A stretch of DNA of 64,000 bases from Sarcophilus harrisii (GCF_902635505.1 NC_045428.1:65968141-66032140), one strand, 5' to 3'; shown: positions 21,827 to 32,642, counted from the stretch's first letter. The notes: a model not told the origin generated them from the sequence alone. Program-made: numbers and translations.

Positions 21827-22690
21827 TCTGTCAGATTGGCTAAGATGACAGGAAAAAATAATGATGATTGTTGGAGGGGATGCGGGAAAACTGGGACACT
21901 GATACATTGTTGGTGGAGCTGTGAACAAATCCAACCATTCTGGAGAGCAATCTGGAATTATGCCCAAAAAGTTATCAAACTGTGCATACTCTTTGACCCA
22001 GCACTGCTACTACTGGGCTTATACCCCATGGAGATACTAAAGAAGGGAAAGGGACCTGTATGTGCATGAATGTTTGTGGCTGCCCTCTTTGTAGTGGCCA
22101 GAAACTGGAAACTGAGTGGCTGCCCATCAGTTGGAGAATGGCTGAATAAATTGTGGTATATGAATATTATGGAATATTATTGTTCTGTAAGAAATGACCA
22201 GCAGGATGAATACAGAGAGGCCTGGAGAGACTTATATGAACTGACGCTGAGTGAAATGAGCAGGACCAGGAGATCATTATATATGTCAACAACGATACTG
22301 TATGAGGATGTAATTTGATGGAAGTGGATTTCTTTGACAAAGAAACCTAAGTCAGTTTCAATTGCTCAAGGATGGACAGAAGCAGCCACACCCAAAGAAA
22401 GAGCACTGGGAAATGAATGTAAACTGTTTGCAGTTTTGTTTTTCCTCCCGGGTTATTTTTACCTTCTGAATCCAATTCTCCCTGTGCAACAAGAGAACTG
22501 TTTGGTTCTGCACACATACATTGTATCTAGGATATACTGTAATTTATTTAACATGTATAGGACTGCTTGCCATCTAGGGGAGGAGGTGGAGGGAGGGAGG
22601 GGAAAATTGGAACAGAAGTGAGTGCAAGGGATAATGTTGTAAAAAATTACCCAGGCATGGGTTCTGTCAATAAAAAGTTACTATAAAAAA
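21827..22690 (+). mobile_element. 5'-truncated L1 LINE with ORF2 C-terminus
   Basis: Flanked by direct repeats 'aagaattcayagg' at 21,813 and 22,691, the mark of an L1 insertion. 21,836-22,318 translates as the ORF2 C-terminal region (GTLIHCWWSCEQIQPFWRAI, FDPALLLLGLYPMEI, then MFVAALFVVARNWKLSGCPS, WLNKLWYMNIMEYYCSVRND), homologous to human L1 ORF2. A single in-frame TGA at 22,067-22,069 separates the two halves. The 3' UTR ends in AATAAAAAGTTACTATAAAAA. Endonuclease and reverse transcriptase are absent, so the copy is dead. It lies antisense in the first SMARCAL1 intron. Confidence 0.92.
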
Positions 22691-23635
22691 AAGAATTCAC
22701 AGGCTCAAATCCTCTTCCGGTTAAGAGGTGAGGCTTTATTCTAGGCCTGGGCGATTAAATTCCCCAGCGGAGCTCGCAAGTAACAAAGGGAGAGGTAGGA
22801 CCCTTAGGGGAGTGGGCCCAGGATAAAATCTGCTACCTAGGCCGCCAGTAAGTGAGCCGACGGGCCTGTTTTTATGCAAGAGAAACTCTGCAGTCGCCAA
22901 CCATACAAAGTAACGGTAGGCATCGGGACAGCTCTGTTAGCACAAGATAATTCTACGAGCCAGTCTGTTCCCCGCGGGAGGGCTAAAAGGGGCGCGGCCC
23001 TCCGCGGGAGCCCATTATTCGCCCCCTCCGAAAAAGGAGCCCCAACCCTTGGGGCACAAGCGCGGACCTGGGGGCTGCTTCCTACTGGGAGGCCCCGCCT
23101 CGGCCCTACAAGGAGACTGCGAGCCCCAGTTATTTCTTGCCCAGTTATTCCAGCGCATCGCGAGGGTTTGACCTCTAGCCTCTAACCCTAACGACCCCGC
23201 GGGAAACCTGCCCGGAGACCCGCGGCAGCCTCGCTGGCCGCCAGGAGACCGGGAGCCCCGACTCTGCTAACGCCCTGGGGACTTTTCCAGCCTCCCGCCC
23301 CGCCCTCCTTGGGATGCAACCTCCCCCCCTCCCCCCGCAGTTGGTCTGCTCCACTCTCCACTTCCCACCCCCTCCTCTCTTGGGTGGGTCCAGAATGATA
23401 TTATATCCGGTGTCTGACCCCGCTCCTCGCTCGTTGCCTGGAGTCCTCCGTGACCCCCTAGGCCCGGCCTTCAGCTGCCCGGTACCTGATGCTCAGCTCC
23501 GCCGCTCCATTACCGCAAGGCGCCCAGTTTCGTTACTTCATCACCGCAGATGCCCAACTTCCCCGGTTTATTTGCCCCGACCCTGCCCAGAGCCTCAACC
23601 CCATCCGCCTGCCCGTCTGGCGCAGAGTACTGAAG

Positions 23636-23655
23636 AACTACACCTCCCAGGAGCC
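23636..23655 (+). promoter_or_regulatory. ZNF143/SBS-like motif
   Basis: ACTACACCTCCCAGGAGCC resembles the ZNF143 (Staf) motif ACTACAATTCCCAGCATGC, common in CpG promoters of housekeeping and divergent genes. Confidence 0.5.
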
Positions 23656-23711
23656 AGCGCGGTCCGGAGCGCAGGCTAACTGTGGGAGCGAGACGCCGCG
23701 AAAACGGGCAA

Positions 23712-23732
23712 GGAATTCTGGGATTTGGAGTT
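23712..23732 (-). promoter_or_regulatory. ZNF143/SBS-like motif
   Basis: The minus strand reads AACTCCAAATCCCAGAATTCC, matching the TCCCAGAAT core of the ZNF143 motif with changes at the 5' half. Confidence 0.5.
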
Positions 23733-23790
23733 CTGGCACGACTGGGCAGGAGAGAGGCGTAGCGTCCCGATCGGGGGGGACGGCGCAGTG

Positions 23791-23813
23791 TTGCATGTCG
23801 GGAGTTATAGTCC
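23791..23813 (-). promoter_or_regulatory. ZNF143/SBS-like motif (strongest)
   Basis: The minus strand reads GACTATAACTCCCGACATGC, agreeing with ACTACAATTCCCAGCATGC at most positions, including the ACTAYAA and ATGC ends. Its orientation agrees with SMARCAL1 transcription. Confidence 0.6.
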
Positions 23814-24119
23814 GTGCAGCTTGGGAGCTCGTAACTACTTCAAAGTAGAAACCTTGACTTTGTCGCCAGTACGCCCACCGTCGGTCACAGCCGGGTTTGT
23901 CGAGGAGTGCGTTAGTTTGAGATTGGAGGCAGATCCGACCGTAGTGCAAAATTTAATTTAATTTAATTTAAACTCTCGGTCCTCAGTTTCCCCATTTGTA
24001 AAGTAAGAGATTGGACACTGACGTCCGAAGTCCCTTCCGGTTCTACATCGGTAGTCATCTGTGTAAGGCGGGCTTTGGGGGTTCGCAGGACCGTAAATTT
24101 GGACTTGGAAGGGGTCCTA

Positions 24120-25320
24120 GAAGCCACCCATTTTACAGATGGGGAAACTGAGTCCTGAGAATTGGAGTGATTTCCCCCAAAGTCATGCAGGTGCAGGTAG
24201 TAGGGTAGAGCTAAGATAGGAAGCGGAATCCTTTTATTCTAGCTCCATTAAGCCACCAATCAGACCCCCTTATTTTACAGATGGGGAAACTGAGTCCTGA
24301 GAAATTAAGTGATTTCCCCAAGATCAGGTAGGGACGAGGGAGCTAGAATAGGAAGCAGAATCCTCTTATTCTGTAACTGTTAAGCCACCAATCAGACCCC
24401 CCTTATTTTACAGATGGGGAAACTGAGTCCTGAGAATTTAAGTGATTTCTCCAAGATCATGTAGGGACGAGGGAGCTAGAATAGGAAGCAGAATCCTCTT
24501 ATTCTGTAACTGTTAAGCCACCAATCAGACCCCCTTATTTTACAGATGGGGAAACTGAGTCCTGAGAATTTAAGTGATTTCTCCAAGATCATGTAGGGAC
24601 GAGGGAGCTAGAATAGGAAGCAGAATCCTCTTATTCCGTAACTGTTAAGCTACCAATCATACCCCCTTATTTTACAGATGGGGAAAACTGAGTCCTGAGA
24701 AATTAAGTGATTTCCCCAAGATCAGGTAGGGACGAGGGAGCTAGAATAGGAAGCAGAATCCTCTTATTCTGTAACTGTTAAGCCACCAATCAGACCCCCT
24801 TGTTTTACAGATGGGGAAACTGAGTCCTGAGAAATTAAGTGATTTCCCCAAGATCAGGTAGGGACGAGGGAGCTAGAATAGGAAGCAGAATCCTCTTATT
24901 CTGTAACTGTTAAGCCACCAATCAGACCCCCTTATTTTACAGATGGGGAAACTGAGTCCTGAGAATTTAAGTGATTTCTCCAAGATCATGTAGGGACGAG
25001 GGAGCTAGAATAGGAAGCAGAATCCTCTTATTCTGTAACTGTTAAGCCACCAATCAGACCCCCTTATTTTACAGATGGGGAAACTGAGTCCTGAGAATTT
25101 AAGTGATTTCTCCAAGATCATGTAGGGACGAGGGAGCTAGAATAGGAAGCAGAATCCTCTTATTCCGTAACTGTTAAGCTACCAATCATACCCCCTTATT
25201 TTACAGATGGGGAAAACTGAGTCCTGAGAATTTAAGTGATTTCCCCAAGGTGGTGAAGGTAGAAGTAGTAGGGTAGAGATAGGAAGCAGAATCTTCTCAT
25301 TCTAGATCCATCAAACCACT
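24120..25320 (-). repeat. Minisatellite of ~132-bp units derived from a MIR SINE (9 copies)
   Basis: The landmark 'acagatgggg' recurs with its 'atgggg' at 24,139, 24,281, 24,414, 24,546, 24,678, 24,811, 24,943, 25,075 and 25,207; the seven internal spacings are 132-133. Each unit carries reverse-complement MIR text ('ttttacagatggggaaactgag', 'ttaagtgatttccccaag'), then a non-MIR part with 'taagccaccaatcagaccccc'. Copies 2-5 and 6-9 share diagnostic variants in the same order (offset 529-530), so a four-unit block was duplicated as a whole. Outer copies 1 and 9 are the most diverged, as in unequal exchange. Confidence 0.95.
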
Positions 25321-25324
25321 CTGC

Positions 25325-26280
25325 TTCATTAAAAATCTTCAAAAGAGAACTTCCACCATGGCTGACTTGGGCCACCCATTCCTAGGTCCCTCATGTTCCC
25401 AGATCTTTATGGATCTGCTGGAGTTACCAACCCTCTCACTTCCATCCCTTCTCTACCTCTGCCCCTTCAGCATCGACAATTTCCATCCACTGTAACCAGT
25501 AATAGCTTTTTTAAATAAGAAAGCCCTTTCATCATCATATTTTTAACTTTTAAAAATGTCTATAAAAAGGCTGTTAATGTTCTTGGGTTTCTAAAGTGAC
25601 ATTTCATGAGTATGTGTAGGAAATCGTTTTTCATTGGTTTTTCTTTGTCCCCATATGTAATTATCCTTCACAGACTAGAAATAAAAAGGAAAACAAAATT
25701 AGCCTACTTATAAAGACGCTGGGAATTAGGACATCTGGATCTTATAACTCAATTCAGATCTGCCTAATTTATTTTTTTTCCACTGCTATGTGATTCATTT
25801 TTCCCATCTCTGAAATGGGTACAGTGGCACCTCATAGAAACTGAAGGACACGGAAAATGAGAATCATATTATCATACTGACCTTTGTATATAAAAAATGA
25901 AAGAGTACCTTAAACATGGGATCAGATGTGTTTATAATAAGGGTGATTGGCTTATACTGGCTAAACTGACCTTCATAATGCAGAGTTATTCCCTGTCCAA
26001 AGCCAACTGGGGCATTTGGAGATGGAAAACGCTGACATTAGAGTTTGTTACTTTTAAGTAACAATTTTAGGAGAGACATTTTCAGGAAAGGTCTATTTAG
26101 ATCAAAATGGATTGAATTTTTGAGTAATGTAATTGGATATTTTAGACCTCAAAAAGTTTTTCCCTCCTAATAATCTGCTTGATTCAGAAAGTCATCCAAC
26201 AATCATCTCTTAATTGATTGTCCTCTTTAATGGGAAATAGCACAAATAATATATCCTAAAATAAATATACAATTTTAAAA
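25325..26280. other. Intergenic, no recognised feature
   Basis: Ordinary AT-rich sequence between the minisatellite and the first SINE. A weak L2-like tract may lie at 25,395-25,480. Nothing coding was seen. Confidence 0.45.
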
Positions 26281-26292
26281 AGCTATATTGGG

Positions 26293-26437
26293 ATGGAGCA
26301 TCTAGGTGGCACAGTGGATAGAGCACCAGCCCTGAAGTCAGGAAGACTTGAATTCGAATCTAACCTCAGACACAGCACTTCCTAGTGACCTTGGGCAAGT
26401 CACTTAACCCCAATTGCTTCAGCCAAAAAAAAAAAAA
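26293..26437 (+). mobile_element. MAR-type tRNA-derived CORE-SINE, full-length
   Basis: Starts 'atggagcatctaggtggcacagtggatagagcacc' and runs through 'gtgaccttgggcaagtcacttaaccccaattgc' to an A14 tail. Flanked by 12-base direct repeats 'agytatattggg' at 26,281 and 26,438. A young and well-preserved copy. Confidence 0.95.
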
Positions 26438-26869
26438 AGTTATATTGGGCTTTGGAATTCAAATCAATCTGATAACCACATTTCTACATTTCCCCAGCAA
26501 TGTACCTGATCTGGAAATCCCTAATTCTTCTACCATCAGTAGCTTGGCCTCCAGCTGAACAATGGAAAATATATTCATAGTCATTTGGGAAGAATTTTAG
26601 AGAAAGGGGCCTTTGAGATCCTCTCATTTTATGGATGAGGAAGTCAAGAAATTAAGCATTAGCTCAAGGTCATACAGTTGAGTATCACAGTGAGGACTGA
26701 AAGAAAGCCAGACCTAACTCTCAGATTAATGTTCTTTCTTTCAGTTAAGAATTGAGAGTTCACTGTGAAACTACAAAGAATGTGAAAAGTTTTTTGATGT
26801 ATAATTAAAGTTGCATGACTTCATTGTTTCTGATTTGACGCCAAATTCAATTCAACTTAACATTCATTA

Positions 26870-27076
26870 AGCTGTACAACAGCAAAATAACGGTTTGGTC
26901 ATGTATACTTATTGTGTATCTAATTTATATTTTAATATATTTAACATCTACTGGTCATCCTGCCATCTGGAGGGAGGGGGTGGGGGGTAAGAGGTGAAAA
27001 ATTGGAACAAGAGGTTTGGCAATTGTTAATGCTGTAAAGTTACCCATACATATAACCTGTAAATAAAAGACTATTA

Positions 27077-27114
<38 letters not shown>

Positions 27115-27128
27115 AAAAAAAAAAAAAG
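26870..27128 (+). mobile_element. L1 LINE 3' end with (TA)n
   Basis: 'tacaacagcaaaataacggtttggtcatgtatac', 'catctactggtcatcctgccatctgg', 'aagttacccatacatataacctgtaaataaaagac' is the L1 3' UTR. The tail became (TA)n at about 27,083-27,106 and A-rich. Confidence 0.85.
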
Positions 27129-27129
27129 C

Positions 27130-28330
27130 TCTGTGTACAATACAGCATGCTAGGTGGTATCCCAGGGGTGGGGGTGGGGATGAGAGGGATACAAAGATTT
27201 TTTTAAATGTCCTGCCTTCAAGGAATTTACATTAATTTACACCATCACAACTGGGTTGACTCCTCACTAAGATTATAAAGCAAAATGAAACATCTCCTTC
27301 AAGGAGCTTATATCCTACTGTATGTAAGCCATGAAACATGTTCATGCAAAATAAATATGCTATTTGGGCTGGGGGCACTAGCAACCTGGAGAATCAGCAG
27401 AGACTCATAAAGGAGATAGCATTTAAGCCGAGCCTTGCAAGAGCCTGGGGATTCCTCAGGTTAGATGAGAAAGTTTTAAACTGTAAAGATATGGAGGCTG
27501 GAGATGCTACAAGGAGCAACAAGTGAGCCAGTTTGGTTGGATCTTATGGCCTATAAGGGAGGGAATGTGTAATCAGCCCAAAAAGAGACATTGGAGCCAG
27601 ATTGTAAAGGGCTTTAAATGCCAAACAGAGGAGTTTGTAGTTTATCCTAAAGACAATACAACAGGGAGTTACTGAAGCTGTTCAAGAAGGGTAGCGACAA
27701 GTCAAACCTGTGCTTTAGGAATATCAATTTTGTAGCTCGGTGTGTGTGGATAAACTGGAAGGACCACAGGCAGGGAGATCAATTAGAAGGCTTGTGTGAT
27801 AACTCGAGTTAGAAGTGATCAGGGTTTGAACAAGGATGGCTGTAAAGTGAATGGAGAGAAAGGGATGGATGTAAAACACTGGGGAGGGAAAATCAATGTG
27901 ATTTGGCAATTGATTAGCTGTGGAGAGAAATGAAGTGGGCCTGAAGAAAAGAGAGGATGACTCCTTAGTGATGAACTTGATAACTGAAAGATCGGTTACA
28001 CCCTCAAGAAAAAAAGGGGGAGGGATTACAGTGAATCATGTAAAGGGACAGACAATCAGTTCAATTTGGAACATAGTGAATTTGAGTTGCCTTGGGGACA
28101 TCGGGGCAGAGATGGCAAGCAGGCAGTTGGAGAAAAAGGAGTCAGAAGTCAGGAAAGAGTGAGAGCTGGAAACCTAGATTTGGGAGTCATTTGCATGAAG
28201 ATGAGGGTTGAATCAGTGGGAGCTAATAATGAGATCACCAGGAGAAATTAGAGAGAGCAGAGGAGGCAGGGTGGGAATACCCATGATGATCAAGACAAAG
28301 AAGGATCAGTCAGAAGAGCCATGAGAGTGG
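27130..28330 (+). repeat. Ancient interspersed repeat sequence, family unassigned
   Basis: 27,130-27,300 has L2/Mon1-like text ('caaggaatttacatt'). 27,380-28,290 has text repeated across mammalian genomes, such as 'gggctttaaatgccaaacagaggagttt', 'aggcagggagatcaattagaaggct', 'gatgactcc', 'ggcaagcaggcagttggag', 'tttgggagtcatttgcat'. I recognise it as an old dispersed repeat but cannot name the family with confidence. Short open frames in it are not genes. Confidence 0.5.
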
Positions 28331-29524
28331 AGCAGATTGCAAAGTCTCCATCAGTGAGCTTGACTTGGACTCCTGGGGAAATGCTAGAACACATCGTCAA
28401 TGAGATGGTTAATAAAGTGTCTCTTCTGGGAAGAGAGATAGTGATTGCAGAGAGTCATCATGGCTTCGACCAGGCCAGCTTCTGTCTGGTTGACAGGATT
28501 CTGAAACTAGTAAATGAGGGTATGTTGTGCCATAGCTCACCCAGATAACCTTTTGGTGAAGCATCTCATCTGATTGTGGAGGAGAAATATGGATCAATCA
28601 GATCCATAGGACCACAATTAGCTGATGGTTGCATTTGAAGAGCAGTTGTGGATGGATGGATGGTGGGATGAAAATGTTTTTATTATGTTACTAGCACTGT
28701 GCTAAGCACCAGGGATAGAAATAGAAAGCTCTGGAGGAACTCATATTCTAATGGAAGAGACAAATCACACAGGTTTCAGTTGTGAGATAGATGGAAAGGT
28801 CCTGCAGTCTAAGTAGGGTGCTGAAATCAGTGGAAATGACATTAAAGATGAGGTTTCTTCTTTAATGTCATTTCCACTTATAAAATCACATCAGTTTCTG
28901 ATGTTGAATCTCTTGAGTGCACCAGTGACTGATAACAAGGACTTTCTTTTTTGGATCTTCAGCACATATAGGAGCAGTTGCCAGAAGTCATCTCCACAGG
29001 GGCTGCTTCCCAGGATGACATCTGAGGATACTGGGATGAGAACATTTTTACTCCTCGGGCTCTTGAGTTTCTAGGCACTTTTCTTTAGAGGAGATGGAAG
29101 ACATTAGGATTAGGCCAGCTTATTCTACTTCTATAGAAGTAGATTCTCCAGATGATGGCTTTGAGAACTGGGCTTGAAGCAGGACCAGTGGTCTGGAAGG
29201 TACTGCTATTTCCAAGGCTCTTGGGTTCAGTGTCCTGGGTCATCCCTAACAGAGAACTCCAGCAGTGTGGGTTTGACCTTTGCTCTTTTATCTTTTTTTA
29301 TTAGTGGTTTAGATAAAGGTATAGATGACATGCTCATCATTTTTGAAGACCTCAAATTGGAAGGGACAGCTAACACTCTGGATCACAGTTTGGATCCAGA
29401 AGGATCTAGATAAAGTTAGAGTTTTGTGCAGAATCCAATGAGATGAAACTAAATGGAGATAAATGTAAAGTCTTATGATTGGATAGAAAAACATCAGTCC
29501 TACAAGATAGGGGAGGTACTAGTG

Positions 29525-29790
29525 GTAGTGATGGTGGTAGTAGTGGATGTGTTTAGGCATTTTCAATAATTTCTGACTCTTTGTGGCCCCATTTGGGGCT
29601 TTCTTGGCAAAGACACTGGTTGGCTGTTTCCTCTTCCAGTTCATTTTACAGATGAGGAAACTGAGCAAACAGGATTGACTGAACTGCCTACAGTCAAAAC
29701 CAGTTGATAGGTGTCCAAGGCCATATTTGAATTCAGAAAAATGAGTCTTTCTGACTCCAGGCCCAGGAACCACTGTTCCACAGGAATTAT
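29525..29790 (-). mobile_element. MAR1-type SINE within CR1
   Basis: Plus-strand 'ctgactctttgtggccccatttggggctttcttggcaaagacactggttggctgtttcc', then 'cattttacagatgaggaaactgagcaaacagg' is the reverse complement of the long MAR1 SINE (sense copy at 54,858). Confidence 0.85.
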
Positions 29791-29846
29791 GCTGAAAAAG
29801 ATCTTGGACTCTTAGTGGACTGCTAGCTCAGTAGCAGGATGTAGCT

Positions 29847-29849
<3 letters not shown>

Positions 29850-29894
<45 letters not shown>
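29850..29894 (+). repeat. (A)45 homopolymer
   Basis: Forty-five A in a row followed by 'gctaatatagtc'. It lies where the CR1/L3 text normally has a short A run before 'gctaatgcaat', so it grew inside the LINE and is not a tail. Confidence 0.95.
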
Positions 29895-29898
<4 letters not shown>

Positions 29899-30485
29899 AT
29901 ATAGTCTTTGGCTATGTTAATAGAAGAGAAGCTTCCAAAAATAGGGAGTATTGTACTCTGCTGTCATCAGACCTCATCTGGAGGATTGTGTTCAGTTGGG
30001 GGTGCTAACATCTCAGAAGGACTGATAAACCAAATAGGGAAGAGCATCCAAGATGGCAAAGGACTTTTAGTAATTGTCAACATGAGGACTGAAGGACAGA
30101 ATTAGAGATATTTATCTCAGAGAAGGCTCAGACAAAATTACTGTCTTCAGGTATTTGAAGGGCTGTCCTTTAAAGGAAGAATTAAATTTTCTCTGTTTGA
30201 CTTCAGAGGGCAGAATCAGGACCAACAGGTGGAAGGAACAGAGGCCAATTTTGCTTCTGATGTCAGAAAAAGATTCCTAACAGTTTGAGCTCTCCAGCTG
30301 TGGGCAGGGCTGCCTTGAGAGGTGCCATGTTCTGCTTCCTCGGAGGTCTTCAAGCAGACTGCACAAACACTTGTCGGCTATAGTGGAGACTCTTTTCATG
30401 TGTGGATTGTGTTAGATGGCTGCTAAGGTCCCTTCGACTGCTCCAGTCCTGTGATTCTGCCTGTGAGCCTTTGATTCTGCTGCCT

Positions 30486-31125
30486 GCAAAGGCACTTAAA
30501 TATCTGAGGCACGGAGGTTGATAAGCCAAGAAATCCCCTTTCCATAGTGCTACAATCTCCCTAATTGCCTAGAATCAAACAACTCTGTTTCTCACCACCG
30601 TGTCTATCCCCTCTCCCAAAAGAAACCCAAAAAAGAACTGACTCTCTTGTATGTTTTCTATTGTACATTCTTTGATTCTGCATGAGCTTTCTGTGATCAT
30701 TTCAACATCCCTGCCTCCTCTTGCCTTTGGTCATGTCATTTCTTTCCTAAAGCAGAGGAAAAGGAATGGTGAACATTAAAAAAAAAATTAACACTATCCA
30801 GATAACTTTATTTTCAAAAATCACCCCCACTAATCTTTTAGATTCTCATACTGTCTGATTTTATTATTCCCTACCCCCACAATAGCATGACCTCCTATTA
30901 ATACCCATCTCACTAGGCAGAGGGATTATAATTGTTTGTTTCCAACAAATATACTCAGAGTCCTAATTCCCTCATTTCCTCCCTTCCTCTCCCTGGCCTA
31001 CCTCCAGATACTAAGAACCATAGGAACCAAACAAAAGTGAATTAGGAAGTAGACAGAGAGTAGGTTGAGCTCTCATTCTGATTGATCATCTTGGGTTCAT
31101 TGAAATCTTTATACCATACATCCAG
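30486..31125. other. Intergenic, no recognised feature
   Basis: No repeat family, exon or RNA gene recognised. Confidence 0.4.
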
Positions 31126-31260
31126 TCTAATTTAACATGTATTTATTGAGCTATGTGCAAAATGTGCAAGCTAATCCACTAGATGTTGGGGATGCAAAAT
31201 TGAAACCAAAAAAAAAAAAAAAGGTTAAGGAGATCACATTCTGAATGTTGAGAATAATGA
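31126..31260 (+). repeat. L2/Mon1-like fragment
   Basis: 'aacatgtatttattgagctatgtgcaaaatgtgcaag', 'ggggatgcaaaa', then 'ggagatcacattctgaatg' follow the L2-associated SINE text; an A15 run lies at about 31,208-31,222. Confidence 0.55.
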
Positions 31261-31344
31261 TATGTAGCAGGAATGGACTGAGTAATTTGAGGTCAAAACA
31301 GTAAGAAAAAGAAATGGAGTTATGAGGGAATGATTGAAGTGTTC

Positions 31345-32110
31345 AAAGGGATCTCAGTCCAACCTGGGTCCCTTTACAATATCCCAAGAGATTATCTAGC
31401 TTTTGTTTGAAGACTTCCTGTGATGGGGAACACATGATTTACTGAGGCAGCTTTTTGTGCATCTAATACCCATTATTCTGGTGCAAAGCAGAATGAGATT
31501 AATCCCTCCTCCATATGCTAATCCTTCAAGAATATGAAGACAGCTATCATGTCCTCACTGCATCTTTTCCAGGTTCAAGAACCCCTTATTTTAAACAGTC
31601 TTCATATAGCATGGTCCTGAGGCACTTCACCATCAATGGTATCAATAAGAATTAAGTGGTGTAGTGAATAGAGCACCTGGTGTAGAGTCAGGAAGACCTG
31701 AGTTCAAATCCAACCTCAGACACTTACTAGCTGTGGGTAAGTCAATTAACCTCCTTTGACCTCATTTTCGCCATTTAAAAAATAATAATAAAATAATTAA
31801 TAATAATAATAAGGATAAAATAAGGATAATAATGTGGTTACTTTTCTGTGAGTTTCAAGTGAAATAATATTTGCAACATGTCTGGCACAAAATAAGAATA
31901 CAAATGTTAGTTATTATGATCGTTATCATTGTTGGTCTACTATGAAATTCCCCTACTTAGCAATATCCTTCATAAAATATAGCAAACAGAATGTAGCACA
32001 GTTCTTCAGGTGTGATCTAACCAGGGCAGAATATAATAGGATCCCCTGCTCCTAGATACTTTATCTATCTTAATGGAGTCTAAGATTTGTCTAAATGTTT
32101 GATTCATTGT
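31345..32110 (-). mobile_element. L3/CR1 LINE relic, split by a SINE
   Basis: Plus-strand 'aatatgaagacagctatcatgtcctcactgcatcttttccaggttcaagaacccc', 'catatagcatggtcctgaggcacttcaccatc' continues after the SINE at 31,990 with 'cagttcttcaggtgtgatctaaccagggcagaatataat'. This is the reverse complement of the L3/CR1 3' region. Confidence 0.8.
31650..31830 (+). mobile_element. MAR-type SINE in CR1, (AAT)n tail
   Basis: 'taagtggtgtagtgaatagagcacctggtgtagagtcaggaagacctgagttcaaatccaacctcagacacttac' followed by an AAT/AATA-rich tail. Confidence 0.85.
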
Positions 32111-32196
32111 CACACAATAGTAAGACTCAGATTTTCTAATTCCCAATTCCTACCACACCTAAGGTACTCAGAACAACTTTTTTGTATGAGTTTTTG

Positions 32197-32600
32197 TTTT
32201 CTTTCTTTCTTTCTTTCTTTTTCTTCCTTCCTTCCTTCCTTCCTTCCTTCCTTCCTTCCTTCCTTCCTTCCTTCCTTCCTTCCTTCCTTCCTCTCTTTCT
32301 TCCTCTTCCTTCCTTCCTTTCTCTCTCTCTCTTTCTTTCTTCTTTCCTTCCCTTTCTTCCTCCTTCCCTCCCTCCCTCCCTTCCTTCCTTCTTTTCTAAG
32401 ATATGTTTTTGTACATTTTACAGACAATTGCCTTTTAAAGTTTTGAGTTCCAAATTTTCTTTCCCTCCTGATCCTTCCCCCTTTCTTGAAAAGACAAGCA
32501 ATTTCATTATCAATCCTGCATGTGAAGTCATGCAAAACACATTTCCATATTAGCCATGTTGCAAAAGAAAATGAGACCAAAACAAAAACAAAAACAAAAA
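32197..32600 (-). mobile_element. L1-like 3' fragment with expanded (TTCC)n
   Basis: About 200 bases of (TTTC)n, (TTCC)n and mixed pyrimidines (32,197-32,395) adjoin minus-sense L1-like 3' UTR text at 32,396-32,600 ('ttacagacaattgccttttaaagttttgagttccaaattttc', 'catatttccatatta...catgttgcaaaagaaaatgagacc'). The microsatellite probably grew from the LINE tail. Long frames across it are low-complexity artefacts. Confidence 0.75.
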
Positions 32601-32642
32601 ACAAATCCCAAGAAAAAAGTAAGTTTAAAAAGTATGCTTCAT

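Larger units (their letters stand above)
23486..23800 (-). other. SMARCAL1: Candidate non-coding first exon of SMARCAL1
   Basis: The acceptor before the coding exon at 17,864 requires an upstream 5' UTR exon. On the minus strand in the CpG island, CATCAG|GTACCG (exon end 23,486) is the best donor-like site I see, downstream of the ZNF143-like motifs. The start is not determined. This is a prediction, with other donors possible. Confidence 0.3.
22860..23960. promoter_or_regulatory. SMARCAL1: CpG island, probable SMARCAL1 promoter
   Basis: GC content and CpG density rise sharply above the surroundings ('ggggcgcggccctccgcggg', 'gacgccgcgaaaacggg'). It is the only CpG island upstream of the first coding exon, and the neighbouring gene's island lies 34 kb away. 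Three ZNF143/SBS-like motifs sit at 23,636-23,813. No TATA box is evident. The extent is estimated by eye. Confidence 0.8.
28390..30485 (+). mobile_element. L3/CR1-family LINE relic, interrupted
   Basis: Reverse-transcriptase-region text lies at 28,450-28,650 ('ccaggccagcttctgtctggttgacaggattctgaaactagtaaatgaggg'). It resumes at about 29,290 ('agtggtttagataaaggtatagatgacatgctcatca', 'gaaactaaatggagataaatgtaaagtctta') and continues to the 3' end 'ggtcccttcgactgctccagtcctgtgattctg'. A fragment with L2/Mon1 text (28,660-28,830) and a MAR1 SINE (29,525-29,790) lie within it. Heavily decayed. Confidence 0.75.

Noticed and set aside
21836-22318. Pair of frames resembling a protein of about 160 residues
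   Set aside because: This is the C-terminus of L1 ORF2 in a 5'-truncated LINE, not a host gene.
24120-25320. CRISPR-like array of regular repeats
   Set aside because: Units of 132 bases are fully repetitive with no unique spacers; this is a tandem satellite in a mammalian genome.
32087-32604. Long frames of 119-164 codons at 32 kb
   Set aside because: Pure (TTCC)n microsatellite translation (FLPS / GRKE repeats).
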